From Saprospiraceae bacterium (GTDB lineage: Bacteria; Bacteroidota; Bacteroidia; Chitinophagales; Saprospiraceae), in contig JAHDFP010000010.1 in the NCBI GenBank assembly GCA_020628095.1, forward strand, positions 86,005 through 150,004: 64,000 nucleotides of DNA, read 5' to 3'. The position numbers were made by a program, and so were the translations under genes. Below are positions 1 to 7,793 of this stretch, in pieces. The stretch's first letter is position 1; every line of letters begins with the position of its first letter. The notes under the pieces were generated by a model. The model did no database searches and had not been told where the DNA came from. It worked only from the letters and a program-made list of their open reading frames with translations.

Positions 1-2054
1 TTATCACCTACAGGGACAGGAATAAAGGTTTGGCCAGTGGTAGAATTAGGATTGAATACTACTGCGACTCTATTGTTGATCGTCGTATTAAATAATCCGA
101 TATCCACACCAAGATCACCTAATCCGAATCTAGCCCCTATTTCTGTATTCCATACAATCTCATCTTTCTCTGGCAAAGGTGTATTAAGACCGACGGATGG
201 TAGTGAAAATGCTCTTACAAAACTACCATATATAGCCGTCCTGGGTGCTAAAAGATAATTAGCTCCGATAGACCCTGACCAATTAGAAAAATCTAGTTCG
301 TTCTCATCAAGTTCTGCTGGATCATAATCCAATCCATCTATTTCTTCTGGATCATTATTGAAGAATCCTGTCATACGATCCCACCTGAAACCAACATTCA
401 CACTTAACTTATCATTGAATACCATTTCGTCTCCTGCATAAAAAGCCAATACATTTTCTTCCTGATGAGAGGTTGTGCTAGAGAGAGAGAATACATTAGG
501 TGGAGGTGTTCCCGGAGGGCCAAACCAACCATAAGTCGGTCTAGGGTTGACATCGGCCGTATACCAGTGGAGTCCACCGAATCTGTCATACTTAGCTGCA
601 CTATAATATGAACCTACACTAAACAAATGTTTGGATGAACCACTCCCAGCACTGATCTGCAATCTGAGGTCATTTATTAGATCGCTGATGTCACCATTAG
701 AATTGGCATTCAATCTAAGAATTCTATCGCCCGCAGAATAGAAAGAAGAGAAAGTTACTTCGTTCTGATCTCTCCATCCGTAACTACTCATTCGGAATTT
801 TTCGACAAGTGTAATATTATCGGATAGTGTAATACTTGCGGTCAGACCACCAAGACCCCCTATGACTTCTTCTCTATTATCATCTGCTTGATTTTGCTTT
901 ATTTCATTGCCATTGACATCCAGTATAGGTTGTGTGAACTGTACTGGTGCAAAGGCACTTGTTCTGAGTGTAGACTCGAAATCTAACTGACTATTGTCGC
1001 CATAAAAAGTATTGCTGTTGTCCCATCCATCGGCTATTTCACCTTTACCTAGATCAAAAGGAGAATCAGTCAAGTTATTGAATTGGTTATTACTCAAAAT
1101 TCCATAAACCATAAGATTGACAGCATCACCAAGATCAAATTCCACGTTAGCGCTGAATTGTCTACCCTTATCCTTTTGTGCCCATTCTTTGTATCCAGAA
1201 TCTTGCATGATATAACCCCCTACACCGAATTTTATACCATCAGCAATAGGACCACCAACATTGAAATCTGCTCTATAATCAAGATCGCCTTCGGCTGGGT
1301 GTCCTTCATTCATTACATTATTCATATACGTGAAGGATACATTGCCTTCCATCTCATCACCTCCTCTTCTTTGTATCAAGTTGACAGCACCAGCACCTGC
1401 GGCTCTTCCAAATAAAGTCGCACCGCTACCACGGACTACTTCGACTCTTTCGATACTATTATCAAATGCCAGATACTCAGTCTGACCAGCCGATCTAGAG
1501 GCAAATCCATTGAGTGGTAGCCCATCTAGCATTGTTGTTACATAAGTATTACCAGAAGGGAACCCTCTGATATTATATGACGCCTTTCTACCCTGACTAT
1601 TAGCGACAGTCACACCTGGAGAGTAAGCTAATGCTTCAGCCACAGATTCTGGCTGGATAGATTTTAGTTCTTCTTCTCCTATAGAGGTAATAGAAGTCGT
1701 GGATTGAATTTTTCTGATAGGTTGTCGTGTAGCAGTGACCACAATATCAGAGAAGCTAGTCACATCCTGAGATAAAGTCACACTCATGACATTCCCAGAA
1801 CCGACTGTGATTTCTTGTGGCACATAACCGACGTAAGATATAGTTAGTATATCCCCATTGTTGGCATCGATACTAAAGTTTCCGTCTAAATCTGTAATCA
1901 CACCAGTATCAGCACCTTTTTTGATTACTGTAGCACCTGGTAGTGGTATACTATCTTCATCTTGTACGACACCACTGACGGATTGACCTTGCATAGATAA
2001 ACTGCTAATGCAAAGACCAAAAACCAAGAGAAAAATAGTTTTGAGTTTTTTCAT
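1..2054 (-). CDS. TonB-dependent outer-membrane receptor (C-terminus beyond the window)
   Basis: Read on the minus strand from ATG at 2052-2054, the frame stays open to base 1, so the last part of the barrel is missing. It begins with a signal peptide (MKKLKTIFLLVFGLC...), then a carboxypeptidase-regulatory-like domain (SGVVQDEDSIPLPGATV, YVGYVPQ), then a plug domain (DIVVTATRQ, GVTVANSQG, VEVVRGSGATLFGRAAGAGAVNLI), then beta-barrel sequence. The family imports large or scarce substrates across the outer membrane using TonB. No SusD partner is adjacent, so this is not a typical glycan SusCD pair. It diverges from the catabolic operon starting at 2150 and shares its palindromic operator, so I infer that it imports the substrate of that pathway. 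The substrate cannot be read from sequence. Confidence 0.93.
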   Translation of the reverse strand, partial: MKKLKTIFLLVFGLCISSLSMQGQSVSGVVQDEDSIPLPGATVIKKGADTGVITDLDGNFSIDANNGDILTISYVGYVPQEITVGSGNVMSVTLSQDVTSFSDIVVTATRQPIRKIQSTTSITSIGEEELKSIQPESVAEALAYSPGVTVANSQGRKASYNIRGFPSGNTYVTTMLDGLPLNGFASRSAGQTEYLAFDNSIERVEVVRGSGATLFGRAAGAGAVNLIQRRGGDEMEGNVSFTYMNNVMNEGHPAEGDLDYRADFNVGGPIADGIKFGVGGYIMQDSGYKEWAQKDKGRQFSANVEFDLGDAVNLMVYGILSNNQFNNLTDSPFDLGKGEIADGWDNSNTFYGDNSQLDFESTLRTSAFAPVQFTQPILDVNGNEIKQNQADDNREEVIGGLGGLTASITLSDNITLVEKFRMSSYGWRDQNEVTFSSFYSAGDRILRLNANSNGDISDLINDLRLQISAGSGSSKHLFSVGSYYSAAKYDRFGGLHWYTADVNPRPTYGWFGPPGTPPPNVFSLSSTTSHQEENVLAFYAGDEMVFNDKLSVNVGFRWDRMTGFFNNDPEEIDGLDYDPAELDENELDFSNWSGSIGANYLLAPRTAIYGSFVRAFSLPSVGLNTPLPEKDEIVWNTEIGARFGLGDLGVDIGLFNTTINNRVAVVFNPNSTTGQTFIPVPVGD

Positions 2055-2107
2055 TATGTATAAATTTAATTTTAAGAACAACCCAATATAATTAATTAAT
2101 AAGATTA

Positions 2108-2128
2108 ATAGTTAATTAATTTAACTAT
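2108..2128. promoter_or_regulatory. Palindromic operator 1 (probable MarR site)
   Basis: Perfect inverted repeat ATAGTTAA-TTAAT-TTAACTAT in the divergent region between the TonB receptor (2054, minus) and the 2150 gene (plus). The same 8-5-8 architecture recurs at 11416, 19748 and 30892. The right half-site runs into TATTTTAG, close to the Bacteroidota -7 box TAnnTTTG, so binding would block rightward transcription. Assignment to the MarR gene at 17069 is inference. Confidence 0.75.
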
Positions 2129-2149
2129 TTTAGACTAAATATTTTTTGA

Positions 2150-2662
2150 ATGGAATTGAAGTTGTTTCCAAAGCACACAGGAGTATGGGAGGGTACTTAT
2201 ATTAGAATCAATCCCGATGGATCAGTAAGAGATAAGTGGAACTCACGACTTACCATTAGATTTGAAGGACCTAAAGATTATCATCAGGTCAATGAATATA
2301 TGTGGTCCGATGGTCATTATGAATGCCATGATTTTGGAGTCTGCCAGTTCAATGACAAAAATGAATTGATCTTTGATAATCCAAGAATCACAGGTAAGGC
2401 ATGGGAAACACAGAATAGTGTTGTACTGACATGGACTTATAAAGACAGGCCTGGTTCCAGTCTATATGAAATAATCGACCTCATAGGACCAGAGGACAAA
2501 CATCGCATCAGGGTATGGAAGTGGGCACAGGATGATGAGTTCCAAGGGCTGACTATGATAGATGAGAGACAAGTAAAAACAGAATCGCAAATAGATCCAA
2601 AATTCTGGGAAGAATTGCCAATCAAAAGAACCAATGGTCAACCATCAAGATCAGACAAATAG
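2150..2662 (+). CDS. Calycin-like (DUF3598-like) protein, function unknown
   Basis: 170 residues with no signal peptide. The N-terminus GVWEGTYIRINPDGSVRD, the middle YHQVNEYMW, DFGVCQFNDKNELIF and later alternating beta-type segments (VVLTWTYKD, IRVWKWAQD) look like a lipocalin/calycin barrel of the DUF3598 kind, by memory only. Calycins usually bind a hydrophobic ligand; no catalytic motif is visible. It is the first gene of a long rightward operon, 21 bases after operator 1 and 9 bases before a LeuC-like gene, so it may bind the pathway substrate or an intermediate. The family call is tentative; the gene itself is secure from coding density and spacing. Confidence 0.7.
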   Translation: MELKLFPKHTGVWEGTYIRINPDGSVRDKWNSRLTIRFEGPKDYHQVNEYMWSDGHYECHDFGVCQFNDKNELIFDNPRITGKAWETQNSVVLTWTYKDRPGSSLYEIIDLIGPEDKHRIRVWKWAQDDEFQGLTMIDERQVKTESQIDPKFWEELPIKRTNGQPSRSDK

Positions 2663-2671
2663 CAAGGAGAC

Positions 2672-3934
2672 ATGGGAATGACTATAACAGAAAAGATAAT
2701 GGCCTCACAGAGCGGGCGTGATAAAGTAAGGCCTGGTGAGTTGGTATGGGTGGATGTGGAATCTGTTATGACGATGGACTACCTTGGCAAAACTTGTTTT
2801 GATAAATTCAGGTCTCTTGGCAAGACAGATGTTTTTGACAAGAATAAGGTGATCTGTGTCTCAGATCATCTAGTGCCGCCTCCTAATCAAAAATTTGCCA
2901 CGATGCTCAATGAGTGGCGCGAAGTGGTCAAGGCTCATGACATCACATATTTTTATGACCTAGGGAGACAGGGTATTGCGCATCAGATTATGGTGGAGCA
3001 GGGACATGTATTGCCAGGTAAGGTGAGCATCGGTACAGATTCTCATGCGAATACTTATGGAGCTGTGGGAGCTGTGGGCAATGCTGTGGGTGTTACTGAT
3101 GCGGCAGTGGCTATGGCTACAGGGAAGGCTTGGTTTAGAGTACCCAGCTCTGTAAAGTTTCATATTACTGGCGAATGGCAACCCTATATTATGGCCAAGG
3201 ATTTGTCTCTGCATATCATGGGTATGATGCACTGGAATGGTCATCTTATATATAAGACCTTAGAGTTTTGTGGACCCGCGATAGACGCGCTTAGCGTAGC
3301 TGGACGAATGACACTTTGTAATATGACCGTTGACTTAGGTGCTAAGAATGGAATAGTCGCACCTGATGTTAAGACACAGGAATATCTTAAAGATATTGCC
3401 AAAGGAGATTGGGATATGCTCGCATCAGATGATGATGCAGAATATGAAGCGGTCTATGAGATCGATGTAAGTCAGCTAGGACCGACGGTTGCTTTGCCTG
3501 ATAAGCTGGATGACACATTGCCTGTAGAAAAAGTGACAGGCAGAAAATTCAATAAAGCCTTTGTGGGCACATGTACTAACGGACGCCTAGAAGACTTAGC
3601 GATCATGGCTGATATACTTCAGGATAGGCAAATACACAGAGATGTCAATATGATTGTCGTGCCCGCTTCTCAGGGGGTTTATCTAGAAGCACTGCGTGCT
3701 GGATATTTAGAGACTTTGATATTAGCTGGTGCGGCTATAGATACGCCAAGTTGTGCGGCTTGTGCAGGCATACACACGGGCGTAGCTGGAGACGGTGATA
3801 TCGTATTAAGTGCGGGCAACAGAAACATGAAAGGTCGTATGGGCAGTAAGAATGCAGAAATTTATCTCACCTCTCCAGCAGTGGTTGCAGCATCTGCGAT
3901 CTATGGAGAGATTACTGATCCTAGAACATTATAA
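2672..3934 (+). CDS. LeuC/aconitase-type hydro-lyase, large subunit
   Basis: 420 residues, the usual length for the large subunit of isopropylmalate dehydratase-type enzymes, which hydrate or dehydrate 2-hydroxyacids with a [4Fe-4S] cluster. Visible motifs are GTDSHANTYGAVG (substrate and cluster region), GTCTNGRLEDL with the first cluster Cys, and PSCAACAG with the C-x-x-C pair. The small-subunit partner at 5296 is separated from it by a flavoprotein gene. This is one of two LeuCD pairs in the island and it lies with an HpcH aldolase and hydantoinase genes rather than leucine genes, so I infer a catabolic hydratase of a maleate- or itaconate-like acid, not LeuC of leucine synthesis. A second ATG lies two codons downstream. 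Confidence 0.85.
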   Translation: MGMTITEKIMASQSGRDKVRPGELVWVDVESVMTMDYLGKTCFDKFRSLGKTDVFDKNKVICVSDHLVPPPNQKFATMLNEWREVVKAHDITYFYDLGRQGIAHQIMVEQGHVLPGKVSIGTDSHANTYGAVGAVGNAVGVTDAAVAMATGKAWFRVPSSVKFHITGEWQPYIMAKDLSLHIMGMMHWNGHLIYKTLEFCGPAIDALSVAGRMTLCNMTVDLGAKNGIVAPDVKTQEYLKDIAKGDWDMLASDDDAEYEAVYEIDVSQLGPTVALPDKLDDTLPVEKVTGRKFNKAFVGTCTNGRLEDLAIMADILQDRQIHRDVNMIVVPASQGVYLEALRAGYLETLILAGAAIDTPSCAACAGIHTGVAGDGDIVLSAGNRNMKGRMGSKNAEIYLTSPAVVAASAIYGEITDPRTL

Positions 3935-3955
3935 TTTATTGATTTTGTTTTTGAA

Positions 3956-5293
3956 ATGAGAAGAAGAGACTTCATAAGGAATTCTATAGGGGCTTGTTCA
4001 GCAACGGTCTTGTTGGGTGGGTGTTCTTCTAGGATGGATACGGAGTTTATTATTCTTGGTGGTGGAATATCTGGGCTGTATCTGGGATTATTGTTGCAGG
4101 ATGAGGGAAAAGATTTTATGGTCCTAGAAGGTAGTCCTCGTATAGGTGGCAGATTATATAAGCACCCGGTTATCAATAGAGAAGTCGGTGGTCGTGGAAT
4201 AGGTGATAAATATGTAGAAGTCATGAAATTGGTTGAGCGATTTGGTATAGAGCTTATTGATATTACTCCTTATATGAATAATCCGCGATCCATCTATTAT
4301 AATAACACGCTGCATCCAAGTTGGGAAGATAGAACCACTAACCCTTCATTACTTGAGTTTACTCAGAAAGGAGATGTTACTTTAGAGGCTCTTGACGAAT
4401 GGCATAAGCATCCAGATTGGGATATACCTTATGCAGAATATCTTATGCGTAATGGTACTAGTGAAGAAGCCTTGGACATTATTAATATCGCCACTAATTA
4501 TAACGACGTATATTCTACTTCCGTTATGAATAGTCTTCACAGCCGAGCCTTCCGAAAGTTCAACGGATCCAAAATAATTTACAATTTCAAATCAGGCTCA
4601 TCAGCTTTGATAGAGGCTATGGCAGATTCATATTCTGATCGTATTCATACAGACAAGTTTGTACAACAAATTGTATCTAGTGACGACTACGTAGAAGTAA
4701 AATGTGAAGACAACACAACGTATAGGGCCAAGACGGTCATAAGTACCTTGCCTTTCAGCACATTGCGAAGAGTAGATATCGACGCCCCATTAGGAGAGAA
4801 TCAAAAGAGAGCAATTAGTGAATTAGGATATACCAATATCACCCAAATCCATCTTAATGCAACTGAAAAATACTGGGAAGAAGACGATACGGCACTTTCA
4901 ATGTGGACAGACACACCGATAGAAAGAATCATGGATATGAACCCAAGTCCTAACAAGGCAGAAATCGTCTGTTGGGTTAATGGCAAAGGAACGGCATTTT
5001 TTGATAATATGACGGATAAAGAGATTGCTGATTATACTATAAAAACGATTAATAAAATAAGACCCGCCTCAGAAGGGAAACTGGAATATGTGGGGACGCA
5101 TAGCTGGGGAAATTATAAATATAATAAGGGTGCTTATGCTGAATTCTTAGCTGGTCAGACTAAATTATTTACTGATATGATAAGACCTGCTGGCAGGATA
5201 CATTTTGCGGGAGAGCATACCGCTCATTTTTCTCGTGGGATAGAGGGCGCAGCAGAGTCGGCTGTCAGGGTGTTCAAAGAATTAACTGTCTAA
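3956..5293 (+). CDS. Tat-exported FAD-dependent amine oxidase-like lipoprotein
   Basis: 445 residues. The N-terminus MRRRDFIRNSIGACSATVLLGGCSS combines a twin-arginine motif (RRRDF) with a lipobox (LGGC), so it should be folded with FAD in the cytoplasm, exported by Tat and anchored by lipid. An FAD Rossmann motif follows (FIILGGGISGLYLGLLL, then LEGSPRIGGRL). The C-terminus HFAGEHTAHFSRGIEGAAESA is the second FAD motif of the flavin amine oxidase/phytoene desaturase fold. The substrate is unknown; an oxidative step on a ring or amine in the periplasm is plausible. It is inserted between the LeuC-like and LeuD-like genes and ends 2 bases before the latter. Confidence 0.82.
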   Translation: MRRRDFIRNSIGACSATVLLGGCSSRMDTEFIILGGGISGLYLGLLLQDEGKDFMVLEGSPRIGGRLYKHPVINREVGGRGIGDKYVEVMKLVERFGIELIDITPYMNNPRSIYYNNTLHPSWEDRTTNPSLLEFTQKGDVTLEALDEWHKHPDWDIPYAEYLMRNGTSEEALDIINIATNYNDVYSTSVMNSLHSRAFRKFNGSKIIYNFKSGSSALIEAMADSYSDRIHTDKFVQQIVSSDDYVEVKCEDNTTYRAKTVISTLPFSTLRRVDIDAPLGENQKRAISELGYTNITQIHLNATEKYWEEDDTALSMWTDTPIERIMDMNPSPNKAEIVCWVNGKGTAFFDNMTDKEIADYTIKTINKIRPASEGKLEYVGTHSWGNYKYNKGAYAEFLAGQTKLFTDMIRPAGRIHFAGEHTAHFSRGIEGAAESAVRVFKELTV

Positions 5294-5295
5294 AT

Positions 5296-5820
5296 ATGAT
5301 AAAAGGAACTTGCTGGGTCGCGGATGACTATGTTATGGCATACAATATTATTGTACAGGAATATTGGACGTCGCCTATAGATAAGTTAGAAAATAGTAAG
5401 TGGGTTATGGCTGGCGTACATGAGGACTTCAATAAAGAAAATGGCTTTAAGGATTGTGGATATACATTCATAGTCGCGGGGCATAATTTTGCGGGAGGTG
5501 GGAAGAGTATAGAGCACGTTATTGCTGGACTTATGGGGGCGGGTATACAGGCGGTATTTGCGACAAGTTTTGCCAGATTACAATTTAGGAATGCCATTAA
5601 TTATGGATTGCCTTTTATTACGAGCCCTGATATAGATAAGAAATGTAAGACGGGCGATACCTTAGAGTATGATCCAGAAAGTGGAATAATAAAGAACTTG
5701 AGCCAAGACCTTAGTTTTGAATCCATTCCGACTCCACCATTTGTATCAGAAGTTGCACAGGCTGGTGGACTTATGAATTATGTCAAAGAAAAAATAGCGA
5801 AAGGAGAAGCCATAGGATAG
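5296..5820 (+). CDS. Divergent LeuD/aconitase-type hydro-lyase, small subunit
   Basis: 174 residues, near the usual 160-210 of LeuD. The swivel-domain motif is recognisable but altered: residues 61-75 read AGHNFAGGGKSIEHV where the standard form is [13 protein letters not shown], so the Arg of SSRE is replaced by Ile and one residue is added. The N-terminal DxDxI motif is also gone (VADDYVMAYNII). It therefore probably accepts a different substrate from the classical LeuD at 27198. It pairs with the LeuC-like protein at 2672 and lies 2 bases from both the preceding flavoprotein and the following aldolase, in the same operon. Confidence 0.75.
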   Translation: MIKGTCWVADDYVMAYNIIVQEYWTSPIDKLENSKWVMAGVHEDFNKENGFKDCGYTFIVAGHNFAGGGKSIEHVIAGLMGAGIQAVFATSFARLQFRNAINYGLPFITSPDIDKKCKTGDTLEYDPESGIIKNLSQDLSFESIPTPPFVSEVAQAGGLMNYVKEKIAKGEAIG

Positions 5821-5821
5821 T

Positions 5822-6586
5822 ATGAAGAAAAATTTATTAAAGGAAAAAATAAGTAACGGTATTGCCACGTATGGCGTTATATCTCCTACGACTGATCCTA
5901 TTATATGCGAGTATATTGGTCTCAATAGCTATGACTATTATATGATAGATGGTGAGCACGGTCCGATTACTAGTGCTGTAGTACCTAATCTGGTAAGAGC
6001 CTGTGAAAATGTGGGTTGTACACCGCTCGCTAGAATCCGTAGTGTCGATACAAAGTTAATATTACAATATATGGATGTGGGTGTCATGGGCGTTATGATG
6101 CCGACTATAGATGATGTAGATGATGTAAGAAGGCTGGTCGACGCTATCAAGTATCCTCCGATGGGCCAGAGAGGATTAGGTCCTGTCAGAGCTGCGGATT
6201 ATATGCAAGGACCGCATACACAAGAACAGTATGTCCAATTTGCCAATCAAGAAACAATGGTATTACCGCAAGTAGAGTCACTAGCCTGTGTAGATAATCT
6301 GGAAAAATTATGTGCGATAGAGGGTGTAGATGGCTTTATAGTAGGGCCTAGAGATCTGGCGATGTCCATGGGATATTACGATGGTCCTAATCATCCAGAG
6401 GTCAAAGAAATGTTAGATAGAATATTTAAGACTATCCTGGATAATGGTAAATTTTTTGGAACAGTGGCGGGTACAGCGGAGAAAGCACAAGAGCTTATAG
6501 ATAAGGGAGCTATGATGATATTGAACTCTGTCCAAGGACTAATAAAAACATCGTCCAAAGCCTTTTTAAAAAACAAACATTCATAA
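5822..6586 (+). CDS. HpcH/HpaI family aldolase/citrate-lyase-like enzyme
   Basis: 254 residues, the standard length of class II HpcH/HpaI pyruvate aldolases. Visible family features are YYMIDGEHGPI (metal-side DxEH), LARIRSVD (catalytic Arg), VGVMGVMMPTID, and the PMGQRGLGPVRAADY loop. These enzymes split 4-hydroxy-2-oxoacids into pyruvate and an aldehyde; 2-dehydro-3-deoxy sugar acids and 4-hydroxy-2-oxoheptanedioate are known substrates. Following a hydro-lyase pair, it probably cleaves the hydrated acid. It begins one base after the LeuD-like stop and precedes the HapK-like gene by 12 bases. Family assignment is strong; substrate is inference. Confidence 0.87.
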   Translation: MKKNLLKEKISNGIATYGVISPTTDPIICEYIGLNSYDYYMIDGEHGPITSAVVPNLVRACENVGCTPLARIRSVDTKLILQYMDVGVMGVMMPTIDDVDDVRRLVDAIKYPPMGQRGLGPVRAADYMQGPHTQEQYVQFANQETMVLPQVESLACVDNLEKLCAIEGVDGFIVGPRDLAMSMGYYDGPNHPEVKEMLDRIFKTILDNGKFFGTVAGTAEKAQELIDKGAMMILNSVQGLIKTSSKAFLKNKHS

Positions 6587-6598
6587 ATAAAAGATAAA

Positions 6599-6910
6599 AT
6601 GTCAGCACTGGTTGTATTATTTAATTTGAAAGACGCGGAGGCCAAAGAAAAATATGAGGCATGGGCTAAGACGACTGATGTTCCTACAGTCAAGCAACTC
6701 TCATCCGTTAATGATTTCAGAGTGTATAGATTGAATGCTATAATGGGTACAGAAGAAAAACCACCTTATCAATATTGTGAAGTTATTGATATCAATGATA
6801 TGGCCAAATTGGGCGAAGAGGTAGCCACAGAAACAATGAAACGTGTTGCACAGGAATTTCAAGAATTTGCAGACAGCCCGATGTTTATAGTATCAGAACA
6901 ATTTGCTTAG
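6599..6910 (+). CDS. REDY-like protein of the HapK family
   Basis: 103 residues, small and soluble. ALVVLFNLKDAEAKEKYEAW, TTDVPTVKQLSSV and PPYQYCEVIDIND, then ATETMKRVAQEFQEFAD, match my memory of the HapK/REDY family, a ferredoxin-like dimeric barrel first noted in prodigiosin gene clusters (HapK/PigK). Its exact chemistry is unknown even there. In this window it lies in a degradative operon between an aldolase and an SDR, not in a pigment cluster. I infer that it binds or rearranges a small intermediate. The start ATG follows the aldolase stop by 12 bases. Confidence 0.75.
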   Translation: MSALVVLFNLKDAEAKEKYEAWAKTTDVPTVKQLSSVNDFRVYRLNAIMGTEEKPPYQYCEVIDINDMAKLGEEVATETMKRVAQEFQEFADSPMFIVSEQFA

Positions 6911-6937
6911 TCAGCGAAAATTGCAAATGCAAACTAA

Positions 6938-7771
6938 ATGAAAAACCTTAAAGGAAAAACGGCTATTGTTACGGGATCAGGAAGAAGAAAAGGTATAGGT
7001 GAAGCCATCATTAAGTTACTCGCGAAGAGAGGTTGCAATGTGGTCGTGACTGATCTGGGCGAGCCGACTGGAAGAAACTTTGCCAAAAAACATATTGGCA
7101 GTTCCTCGGAAATGAAGGCCATAGTCAGAGAGATAAAGAGTGCAAAAGGACAGGCCATTTCTGTACCCTGCGATGTCAGAAAATCTAAGCAAGTAGAAGA
7201 ACTAGTTGCTAAAACGGTAAAGAAATTTGGCAAGTTGGATATCATGGTGAATAACGCGGGTGTCGGTTATATCATGGAAGAATTTACCGACTTTAAGGAA
7301 AGTAGCTGGGATGCGGTGTTGGATGTCAACCTCAAAGGAGCTTTCTTATGCTCTCAAGCTGCGGCTAGGCAAATGATAAGGCAGAAGTCAGGTGGATGTA
7401 TTATTAATATAGCGAGTCAAGCGGCAAAGTCTGGTTTTCCTTTTGCTGCTGCTTACACAGCTTCTAAGCATGGAATGATAGGATTGACAAGATCTAATGC
7501 TGTCGAGTTAGGCAAGTATGGTATCCGTGTCAATGCGGTATGTCCTAATCATATTACGACGGGTCTGGGTCACTGGCAAAATGAATTTTTTAGTAAGAAG
7601 CTGGGTATGGATTACGAAACTTATCTACAAGCCATAGTCGATAAAAACCCGCTGGGAAGAACAGGACTAGTACAAGATATTGCTAAGGCCGTCGCCTTTC
7701 TTGCCTCAGACGAATCAGATTATATAACTGGAGAGGCTATGAACGTAAGTGGAGGCGAAGAGTATCATTAA
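6938..7771 (+). CDS. Short-chain dehydrogenase/reductase (SDR)
   Basis: 277 residues, a classical SDR. The NAD(P) motif is TAIVTGSGRRKGIGEA (GxxxGxG with an RRK insertion), with NNAG (VNNAGVGYI), the catalytic Ser in INIASQAAKSG and the Y-x-x-x-K pair in AAYTASKHGMIG. The C-terminus DESDYITGEAMNVSGGEEY is typical. It oxidises or reduces an alcohol/ketone intermediate in the cytoplasm. Its position, after HapK-like and before hyuA in one operon, places it in the catabolic pathway. The Asp after the second strand (VVVTDLGEP) suggests NAD rather than NADP; that is an inference. Confidence 0.9.
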   Translation: MKNLKGKTAIVTGSGRRKGIGEAIIKLLAKRGCNVVVTDLGEPTGRNFAKKHIGSSSEMKAIVREIKSAKGQAISVPCDVRKSKQVEELVAKTVKKFGKLDIMVNNAGVGYIMEEFTDFKESSWDAVLDVNLKGAFLCSQAAARQMIRQKSGGCIINIASQAAKSGFPFAAAYTASKHGMIGLTRSNAVELGKYGIRVNAVCPNHITTGLGHWQNEFFSKKLGMDYETYLQAIVDKNPLGRTGLVQDIAKAVAFLASDESDYITGEAMNVSGGEEYH

Positions 7772-7793
7772 TCAATTATAAAATAGTAAAGCT

